The position numbers were made by a program, and so were the translations under genes. DNA of 64,000 bases from Spodoptera frugiperda (lineage: Eukaryota > Arthropoda > Insecta > Lepidoptera > Noctuidae), in assembly GCF_023101765.2 (NCBI RefSeq), contig NC_064236.1, positions 19,556,993 to 19,620,992 on the forward strand, written 5' to 3'. Position 1 is the first letter of the stretch, and each line of letters starts with the position of its first letter. A model generated the notes under the pieces. The model had not been told where the DNA came from and did not search any database. It saw only the letters and a program-made list of their open reading frames with translations. Positions 55,160-64,000 of this stretch are shown here, in pieces.

Positions 55160-58100
55160 TACAAATTTTTCTTATTTCAATTTATACGCATAATTTTCGC
55201 GGCCATATTGAAAGTAACATTTTCCCTTGGATTTTGACACTTTAGTATTTTCGTTTTATTTTTCTACAGTGACGTTATTAACTGACAGTCTTCCGTAATG
55301 ATTAATTATGTCAGAATTGACACTGATTCATAATGTCCGTCACAGCTTAAAAATGTCAACGGATATCGCGCCAAGCAAGACGAAAGAGGAAAATGTCTGA
55401 GTTTAATATAGTAATATTGGTTTATTTACAAATTGAAACATTTCCTGTGGAGCTTGATTTGGTATTCCATGTAGGCATTAACTGGTACTTGTTGCAGGTT
55501 GTTTACATGGAAAAACTTTTGAGTTTTTGATTATTGACAACAATCTTATGTGTGGTGGAAGCTGAAGAACATTGTAAAACATTCAAACTACGTATTTGAT
55601 GAGTAACGAGTTCAACATTCAAGGAATCATTTGCAAGGACCAATGGAACGGTACACTAGACGGTGCGTACGTGTAATGTAGCAAGTTTTATGTTCCACTG
55701 CAGTGAATGACTCAATGAGCGCCCCGCTCACAGCCAGAGAACCCCTCTCAAGACCACTACGCCAGCATCCCGCAATATTCGGCATCCCTATTGTGTGAGT
55801 GTAAGCGACCCGACTGGAATATTCAAATTAGTGCTATTGATCCCACAGACGCAGGCGTTGTAAAAACAAAGGCTCCCTGTTGTATTGAACAAAACTATCT
55901 CTGTACAAGCGTCGTCTTCAAACCATACCGCAGTATATTGAATAACATCAATAATCAATAAATATATTTTCTCTCATTCTACACCGAAAACAGTGACCTT
56001 CAGCTGCGAATTTACATAGAAATAACTTATTGTTACTCTTATAATAATAATCGAGTTAGCGTTTCATGACGTATTCCCATCCATAATAAAATGTCGATGG
56101 GAGGATATTTTAATGGAGTGGCGGCCATTGTACGCGATGGTTTCTATTATTTAATGGGACATTACGCCATAATGCGACATAAGCATCTAAACGATTTGAA
56201 TCAGACGCTGCGTGTGAATGAACTTAGCCAGTCAATGTCACTCGCGAAACTGGTCGGTATAGATTGACAGTGACCTACCGAGTGGTGATAGTGTCTTCGG
56301 CCGGCTCCGGTGTCACTCGGCGCGCCGAACGCCTACGAGTGCAACTTTAAACGCTCGTTCGGGCCGCGTGCTCGGGGGAGGTCGGCCAAACTCGGCCACC
56401 CGAACGAGCCCGAATTTAAGTTTATTTATTTACTTGGCAAAGTAGTAAATTGAAGCTAGCTTGTGTGAGTAAAACGTATTGGCATTCCTAGCGTGTTGTG
56501 TGTGTACAAGTAGATTGATTGCGGGTTGCGGGTATTAGCGTAAAGAAAATATTGATTTAGGGAGCGAAAGTTTGTGGAGATAGCTCGGTAGAATGATTTG
56601 TACGGAGTATTGGAATGATACTTATTTTATTTTCAGAGTAACACAGTAAATACTGAATAACTGCTTTACAGCTGAGGAATGCTAAGAGGCTCCATAAAAA
56701 GGATGCTGTATTATCGTCTTGAGTAATTTCAAAGCTAATCCATCTCAATATCCTTTACTAAAACAGCTTAAAATATAAAAAAAGGAACCTGATCGCGCCT
56801 AGCTAACAAATTACCTCAGATACACGCTACACCGAAAATAATGATGAGTAGTCCGTAGTCCCCAAACCGGTACGAGTCTCATCTCACTCTGCTTCACGCG
56901 ATGAGAGAGAGACGGAGCTAGCCGACCAGTCCTACGCTTTTGGGTGAACGATGAGGTAATGTCTGGTATTATTTACTACTCGTTCCCATATGGTTTGTGG
57001 TCTCCACATTGTATATAAGGTCAGGTGAATACATTTATAGGTGTATTATAGAATGCCTAGATGTACTAAACGTTCAGGGAATGAATACTTCAATAGGAAT
57101 CGTACATGAGAGTCGGGATTTTATCTTCGCATCTGTTATTGGCGGGAAATGCATTGAAATATATCTTCATGATAAGTGATATTGTAAATCGTAATTCGAA
57201 GCATCGAACCAACCCCTCATAATAAATAAAGTACCCTGTACAAATTAGTCTAAAAGTCTGAATGAATAAAGGTTTACATAACTTTTTACCTTCGTACAAA
57301 CGATTTTTTGTATACAACGATGACCGCACAATCAAAGTAAAGGCATTCCACACGGCATGAGTCACGGCTGCTAAATATTTATATATCTCGACCGTTGGCG
57401 TGTCTCGATAAAAAGTTTAATTTCATGTTGTGAAAAAACATCGCTTATTATCATTCGTTGAGATTTGAATTCAAATTTAACGATTGTGTTGTACTTTTTA
57501 AGAGGGAACAGATCGACATTTCTGTATTTTTGCATTCCAAAATCACGACTAGATTTACCAGCCAGGAACGTTTCCAATTACCGATTTGAATTCCAGCTCC
57601 TAGCTCCAATTTCGTTTCGCGAAATTTTCCGAATTGCTATTTCACTGCACCCCTAGATTGCAACGATATTTTGTATCTGGAGGGGACAGAATTCCCCTCT
57701 ACCGAAACCTCGGAATTTTTCAATCTTGGACCAATTTACCTGACTTGTGTGTCCAGCCATGTGGCGTTTCGGTCCGCAATTAGGCCATCCCCTAGACGCC
57801 TGTCGTCGTTCCAATTTCACTAGTTTTGCGAGGCGAGAACTCTGATTGGTATACGCTACGTCGGTTCGGACTGATGCACACAAAACGAATGTGCACGTAT
57901 CGCCGGACAAAATCCACAGAAACGGAACTAACTTGTTTTAAACTGAACGAAGACCGTTGCGAATTGAACCGTGCTTTTAAACTTTGGCATGTATATGATA
58001 AAATCTCGTCTAAAATACTAACGTTTATCTAAAAAATCGCCATGTCATTTAAAACAACTAATGAGGAAGACGCGCGTCTAAATTGAAACATCCCATAAAA

Positions 58101-60380
58101 CACGTTGCTACAATGACATAACGACCTACAATTCTGTCGACCCCAAATCGGGACGCGTAATCATCGAAGTGAAAGTATACACGGCGTATCACAGCCATCT
58201 ATTTGGTTGAAGGTCATTGGCATAACGTAGTAGCGCGTCACGTGTGCCGGCGTGTTATCTCTCGTGTGTAATGTGTATGTGTTATGAAACTGTCTTCGTC
58301 TGGGACATACAGTAATACATTTCCTGCTTGTCTGCCTGTAGTGAGTACTGAAAGTATTATTTCCGCACTCTGATTGGTTAAGCTTGAATAGAGGTTAACA
58401 TCTCCTGTTCGATCTCCGGTTAGAACATTACAAAGCTACATAGAATATTTACTTTGTTAGAGGAAACTGTTTAAACTTTATTCTAGTCTAGAATAACAGA
58501 CTTTGAAAATACAATTGACTTGAACTGATGTTTTCAAGTAATATTAGAATAATTGGCTCCAACTTCTTGTTGATGTTCGAAGCTCTGTTTGTCTTCATTC
58601 CAAATATTTAATCGGAAGTTTTACTTCCCAGATTGGAAATTACTTTTAGCGTTATTCTCGTCTTTCATTGTTTGTTTTTGTGACATAATTAAACGGCTTA
58701 TAATAATAAAGACTTTTAAAAATAAACATGTAAATTAATATTTAAACATATTTTTTTCTGAATAATTTGTTAGTCTTGTGAATAGGTTTTAAGAAAATTA
58801 TAGTAAGTTAAAGAAAAATAAGTATAATGCAGTTAAAATTAATTCTTCAGATTCCAAGATAATATGAAGGTTTACTTTAAAACACAAAATCATCTTTACA
58901 CATAAAAATATATTTATAATCTTTATTTTAGAGTGAAATTACTTTCCAAATTTTTAACTAGGATTGTGCCCGATATCCGACTCCGACAACACATACATCA
59001 TAACAAAACTATTGACTAGTTATATTACCGAGTACCAACAGCTTGATGAAATGAAACATGTATTATGTTTAGGTTTAGGCATTAGTCTCCCACTACCCCC
59101 AGCGTCTGCCTGGGACATGTTGACAGGTTAAACTGAACCTATTAACCGGGTTGATAACCTGTCATAACATGGTTCGATATTGGGTCTCGTTGACCTGCCG
59201 GCGTTCTCATTATATTAGGTCAGAACCGAATACTATAATAGTTTCATTTCCCATTTTAGTTTCCCTTGGTCATAATATGAACAAATAAATTGAAAGTAGA
59301 TTAAGATTTAAATTTTTTTAAAGGACCTAAACGTCTAAGGCCTATTTTAAGAGAAATTGTCTCTAAATAAATCACATGATGTTTTTTTCAACGCCTAGCC
59401 TTACCTATCTCGTACATTAGGCCATACATATTTAATACAGAACGAAACTAGACTAGGGCATCGATTTAGGTTCAACGAAATATAGTGTACACCAAAATAA
59501 AACACTAGAATATTCAGTGTGACCGTATGAGTAGGTATTGACAAAGTAACTTTGGTTTTACGTAGAAAGTTTGTATCTTATTACCATCGACCGAGGATGG
59601 AAACTCGTTGAAGATAATTGATCATTCGTACGAAGACGGAAAATGTGTTTGTTACAAAGTATTAACCTTCCTACCCGGGGTGAGGAAATATTTGCCCACT
59701 CCACCCTCCCTCGGAACCCATCTATCGGCCATAAATAGCCCGCGGTACTTGATTCCATATTTCAAGAAATATTGAGCGTAAGATATAAGCATATTGATTT
59801 TGAAGACAAAGAATAAGAATAGGAAATTTTATTTGCTCAAACATGTTTTCATTCATAACATAATTTGAAACAAAGTCGTCTTTTCTGTCCCTATGTCCCT
59901 TGGTATGCTTTTAATCTTTAAAATTACGCAACGGATTTTGATGCGGTTTTTTTAATAGATAGAGTTATTCAAGGTTGGGTGGTTTATATAAGAGATCTTA
60001 AATAAAAGTGGCTCATGCTTTGCTATTTAACATGGCGTGTAAATAACTTAGGTATATATTATATGTATATTCTATTATTATTACTATGAATTAATTAATT
60101 TATACTTATACATTAAATATCAGCAATTTCATTATATGTATGTTATTAATCGTTTTAATGTATTGATATTTATTGAGTTTTATGCTACTTCTACTTCTGT
60201 GTTTTATTCCCAATTAGTGAATTATTATTACTGAAATAAGGAGTGAAACTGAATATCATTAAATAACACATACCTACCTAACTATTTATGGGTTTACATT
60301 CTTTATTAATTTAAATGGAACGAAATTGAACTTTCGGATGTTCCTTTGTTCTACTTTATATGTCAGAATATGTAAAAAAA
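55160..60380. other. Intronic DNA with GC-rich block at 56280-56420
   Basis: The block 56280-56420 is GC- and CpG-rich (GGCGCGCCGAACGCC, GGGCCGCGTGCTCGGGGG), unlike its flanks. It holds an 11-bp inverted pair GCTCGTTCGGG (56353-56363) and CCCGAACGAGC (56399-56409). Weaker CpG patches lie at 57,830-57,960 and 58,140-58,260. No frame is recognised. Confidence 0.4.
55181..55186 (-). promoter_or_regulatory. Possible TATA box for OTU ORF
   Basis: TATAAA on the minus strand lies about 160 nt upstream of the OTU Met1 codon. It would place a transcript start near 55155 and a leader of some 130 nt across a GC-rich segment. It is only a motif match, with no other support. Confidence 0.22.
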
Positions 60381-60385
60381 TAAAA

Positions 60386-60505
60386 TGCCTGCCTCGTTAG
60401 TTGACTGGTCATAAGTGTGATTGCCGGGTAAGAGGTCTCAGTTTCGATTTCCGAGTCAGGCAAAGAATCACTGGGCTTTTTTTGGTTTTCGAAAATAGCA
60501 TCTAT
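60386..60505 (+). mobile_element. tRNA-derived SINE, head only
   Basis: TGCCTGCCTCGTTAG, AGTTTCGATTTCC (degenerate B box) and GTCAGGCAAAGAATCACTGG are followed by the T-rich and TTCGAAAA motifs. The body and tail are missing. Confidence 0.65.
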
Positions 60506-60824
60506 TACAAACCTACACTGCATATTGTAAAGTTCATAAAATACATAGAAATCTAACATAGTAAATAAACACATATATATTTCTATATCTGTACTTGTTA
60601 GCGGAGACAGACAGATTGAACGACACCTCTGAATCGATCGAATCGGCGTTGAGTCCTTGGTGAAGTACGCCGTCTGTTCTATCCCAGGGTTGTGTTATTA
60701 TATAACGTAGCATATTATAACAATACAGTTGATAGTCATCTGTTGTACATACCTAATATATCTATTCTCATTGATTTTGATTAAACATAGTAACGGACTT
60801 AAATTGCATATTTGAATTTTTTTA

Positions 60825-60906
60825 TGATATAAGCCGGTAAACGCGCGTACGTATCACCTGATAGTAAGCAATCGCCGCCGCCCATGGATACTCGAAACAC
60901 CAGGCC
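60825..60906 (-). mobile_element. Same interspersed family, 3' end fragment
   Basis: TATAAGCCGGTAAACGCG, GTATCACCTGATAGTAAGC and CCGCCGCCCATGGATACTC are the reversed 3' end. A 17-bp T-run follows directly at 60907-60923. Confidence 0.55.
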
Positions 60907-60945
60907 TTTTTTTTTTTTTTTTTGATTTCTTTAGGTATGAAATTA

Positions 60946-61017
60946 AGAACAAGATTAGATTATGGTTTGAACTTTTTATCCTACGGGAACGCGAGTGAAA
61001 CTGCTGGTAGAAACTAG
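60946..61017 (+). repeat. Helitron-like 3' end fragment
   Basis: TTTTTATCCTACGGGAACGC, GAGTGAAACTGCTGGTAG and AAACTAG-T match the 3' end seen in the other Helitron-like pieces. Confidence 0.45.
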
Positions 61018-61323
61018 TATATTCTAATCTGCGCCACACGGCAAAGATACGTACATCCGACACGGAACATCCAATAACATGTTAACAGCGCGAGATCTAA
61101 GTGAATATTAATATTAATGAATGCATTTAATTATACCTGAGTAATCTAATCTCTGGCTTCGTAAGCATCCCATTTAACTTAACGCCAGCCCATCATGTCA
61201 CATTAACTTATACATGACTTGGTAATATATGCTCTCAAATTGAGGGAGATGGATTATAGACGTAGCTCTTAGCATCGTTATGGAAGGAAAGGGTAACTGG
61301 GCCTATAAGGAGGAGGAGAGTAA

Positions 61324-61506
61324 CGTATTTTAAAATCATCCAATTACTTTTCTCGCCTTGGGCGAGGCGAGAGGGCCTTGGGCGAGGCGAGAGGTCAGAA
61401 AGAGCCTGACACTCCCTGACTCTCGAAAAAAAGGCTCTTTCTGACCAAAAACCACCCAGTTCCTTTTCCTGCTCTCGAGCCGGAGCCCCGTTAAATCCGC
61501 TATACT
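61324..61506 (-). mobile_element. R1-tail short element with internal duplication and hairpin
   Basis: Minus-strand copy of the family. The motif CCTTGGGCGAGGCGAGAGG is repeated twice in tandem (about 61355-61393). A perfect 14-bp inverted repeat follows, GGTCAGAAAGAGCC at 61393-61406 and GGCTCTTTCTGACC at 61433-61446. Other copies lack this hairpin. Confidence 0.65.
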
Positions 61507-61509
61507 CTC

Positions 61510-63970
61510 TAATCTTACCATCAAAACAAATCATTTATTACATTCATGTGTAGGTAGTTTAGTTTCAACATGAAACCCGGTTAGGGTACGGCAACATACA
61601 TAATGACACAATAAGCATCAAGTTAGTTGGTATTACAGCTTAATACAATTGTGATTATTATAACAAAACTAACATAACATATAATCAGTCAATCAATTGA
61701 TTAAAACTATCTCCTAATAATTATATATATATGCACCTATTAGATGCAAAGTTGTCCAAGTCCAAGTTGTGAGAATAACATACAAAGACGTTGTGAATAA
61801 AACACACAACCTCAAACTTTTTAATACGAAAAAGAGAAAATGTACTGAAACTTACGAGAACTCGAGTCTAGACATAAAAGTTAGTGCAGTCTACAATTCC
61901 CATAAAAAGAACTTCATAAAATAAGTGCAAACGCAAAGCCCCCACTAAGGCTTCCCCGTGTAAACCACAAGAATACCACAAACGAGTAAACATTAAACAA
62001 GAATTACAATAGAAAAGTAAAGTTAGAAAAAAGCAAATGCGAAAATAAATGTTTCGTAATTGTAAAATGGAAATGAAAAGTCGAGCTCTTTCCCTTTTAC
62101 AGAGGAAAGTGTAAAAATAGTTTTTTTTTTTCAAAGTACCCAGACGTTTGTTAGAGAACTGTTTTTATAAATAACGCGCTGTCGGGCTTCCAACGGCGAG
62201 CGTTCGTCTGTCGTACAACATTTTAATGAATGAAATACTGTGAATGAACCACAGACTAGCTTAGTGCGACTATGAAACAGAGACTGCATAGAAATATTAT
62301 TATTTTTTGTTGAATGCATATTGAATCGAGGTATGATTTGTATGATTGGTAGGTTTGATTGAGTAGATTTTGAGTTAGATTAATTAGTGAAAAGTTTAAA
62401 CTTAGTCATAATAGTAGGAGAGACAGAGACATTTTTAAGATTATTATATTTGGTTCAAAGTGTCTTTCTGGTGTATTTGACATAAATCATTTTGACTTTG
62501 ACTTTTGACTTGGAAAAGTAGATATCACATTTAACTTACCCAAAATAAGTTGATGTTTAAACACGACAGTAAAATATCATCAGTAATGAATGAGAAAGTT
62601 TATTCAACAATTAGACAAATAAGACATAAAAAGGACCATGCCAACCTGAGAAAAAATCCAAAGCCAAATTGTATTCAAACAAATTTCACAGCAGTTTGAA
62701 ATTAGACTTTAGAGTACAGATCAGGGCGCAGAAAACCTGAGACGACGTTTACACGAGCCATCTAACTTGGCAAACAACACGCAGACAAACTTAGTTAAAA
62801 ACATAAATAGGAATCGTAAAGTTTGCAGGATTTCAATTAAAACCTCCGCTTCCAATTTGAGGGTGTTATCACCTTCCACTGGCTTTCAGGAGTGGCTTGC
62901 ACAAAGGTGGGAATGCTAATTGTGTTACTACGAGTTTCAGTACGCCATGGTAATTCAGAGTTTTCAGTTCATACGGCTTTACCGACTCGTGAAGTTTGGT
63001 GAATACGGCTTTCGGATTTATTTCGAAACGTGTATTTAGAAGTTGGGGGTTTTTTCAACACGTTCGCTTATTTTCAACTTTGTTCGAGAGGTGTTGAATA
63101 AAGTTTGTTATTTGTATTTTTGGTTAGTTTTGGTTTTTTAATGTTCAACGGTTGTTTGTAATTTCATATGGAGTACCTGTATTAAAAGTATTATGAAGAT
63201 AACTCATTCTATAATACTTCTAATACTACTACTACGGAGTATTATTCCTTTAATCATTTAAATGTTAAAGCAAACTTAGTCAATACAAGTTGTGGTGCAA
63301 AGCCAAATGTAATTACATTTTCAAAACATGCTGAACTAGTGGAATAGTTAGAAAATTGACTCCCAAAGCTGTTTAGATTTACAAAGCTAGCCGTGTGTAA
63401 ACTTGTTTCAAAGTGCATAAGCACTAATAGTTAACTGGATGTGCATAGTTTTCCACTGTACAACCCTCGTTTAATATGACGTACTGCAGGTCAAGCTGTG
63501 TATTTACTTCATTGAAATTTCCACTTTATATCAAAATAATAAAGTTGGAAATTTAATAAGGACGAGGGTGTAGCTTGACTTGCTTGTGATTGTACAGTTA
63601 GATCCTTTCCCCTCAAACTTGCATGTGAATATTACAAGTAACGCTAAAATGGTTTCGCAATAATCGGTTTATTTATAAGCACTATTCCTCTTATGCCAGT
63701 GTTTACAATTTTCGATATTAAAGCTCTTAGTTCTAGTCAGATTCTGAGCCTCTTATGCACCGAGCGTCTGAATAATTTGAAGCAGTATTCCAAAATAGGA
63801 AACATTATTTTGGTGCGTCATATCGAATTTTACCTTTAGTGGAAATACATTGAGTTTAATAGAACTGCAATATGAATAGAAACCCGTTGCAAACATATTT
63901 GATATACTGTCAAAAGCAATTACAAACTGAATTTGAAATGAAATGTAAATGTGTTCGTGTGTTGACATAG
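61510..63970. other. Intronic AT-rich DNA
   Basis: Nothing beyond the LINE tail fragment at 62450. The minus frame at 61868-62134 shows no domain. Confidence 0.4.
62450..62517 (+). repeat. LINE tail family fragment
   Basis: CAAAGTGTCTTTCTGGTGTA then TTTGACATAAATCATTTTG and repeated TTTGACTTT form the terminal part only. Confidence 0.4.
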
Positions 63971-63972
63971 AG

Positions 63973-63997
63973 TATGTATGTGTGTGTGTGTGTGTGC
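63973..63997. repeat. (GT)n microsatellite at window end
   Basis: A GTAT run passes into about ten GT units. It may continue a SINE or LINE tail cut by the window edge. Confidence 0.85.
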
Positions 63998-64000
63998 GGG

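Larger units (their letters stand above)
25722..64000 (+). other. luna: Presumed luna intron 1 (runs past window end)
   Basis: The donor GTGAGT at 25722 opens the intron. I found no plus-strand frame encoding the expected second-exon segment (CLELERYL-like) or any C2H2 zinc finger between here and base 64000, so the intron appears to be more than 38 kb. It carries many interspersed repeats and one antisense OTU-family reading frame. Long first introns in KLF6/7-type genes usually house enhancers, so unique stretches here may be regulatory. This is inferred from the lack of an exon, which is weaker than seeing an acceptor. Confidence 0.6.

Overview
The window is eukaryotic nuclear DNA and almost certainly from a moth or butterfly (Lepidoptera). 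It is AT-rich and gene-poor. It is strewn with short interspersed repeats of kinds I recognise from lepidopteran genomes, probably a noctuid: tRNA-derived SINEs with a B box, R1-, RTE- and CR1-like LINE tails, Helitron-like ends in CTAG|T, and foldback MITEs. Nothing bacterial or viral in layout is present. Most open reading frames are chance frames or lie inside repeats.

Left part (1 to about 25,400): I see no host gene. It holds at least six of the seven-plus SINE copies, several LINE 3' tails, a 340-bp MITE with TA duplications (9245-9584), and a tandem pair of Helitron-like elements (14032-14934). An AT-rich block (about 24,900-25,200) precedes an abrupt GC- and CpG-rich block.

Centre (25,430-25,721): a CpG-rich promoter and 5' UTR leads into a 34-codon first coding exon (25620-25721) with a perfect GTGAGT donor. 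The peptide is the N-terminus of Krueppel-like factor 6/7, called luna in insects. A minimal AUG-stop uORF sits just before the start codon. No exon 2 or zinc-finger exon was found to the right end, so intron 1 appears to exceed 38 kb and to run off the window.

Right part (25,722-64,000): the presumed luna intron 1. It holds MITEs with TTA or TA duplications, a 21-bp perfect foldback (42950-43060), a composite of tandem repeats plus a large inverted repeat (48347-49244), a 3' fragment of an R1-like LINE (about 52693-53228) and copies of short elements sharing its tail. Nested in antisense is one intact reading frame for a small OTU-family cysteine protease (54541-55023). GC-rich blocks at 55,050-55,140 and 56,280-56,420 may be regulatory or alternative first exons.

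The two protein-coding signals show no functional link. The OTU gene is either a captured or transposon-borne gene or a small host gene inside the intron. I found no convincing undescribed multi-gene system. The OTU frame, the composite repeat at 48.3-49.2 kb and the luna leader uORF most deserve a second look.
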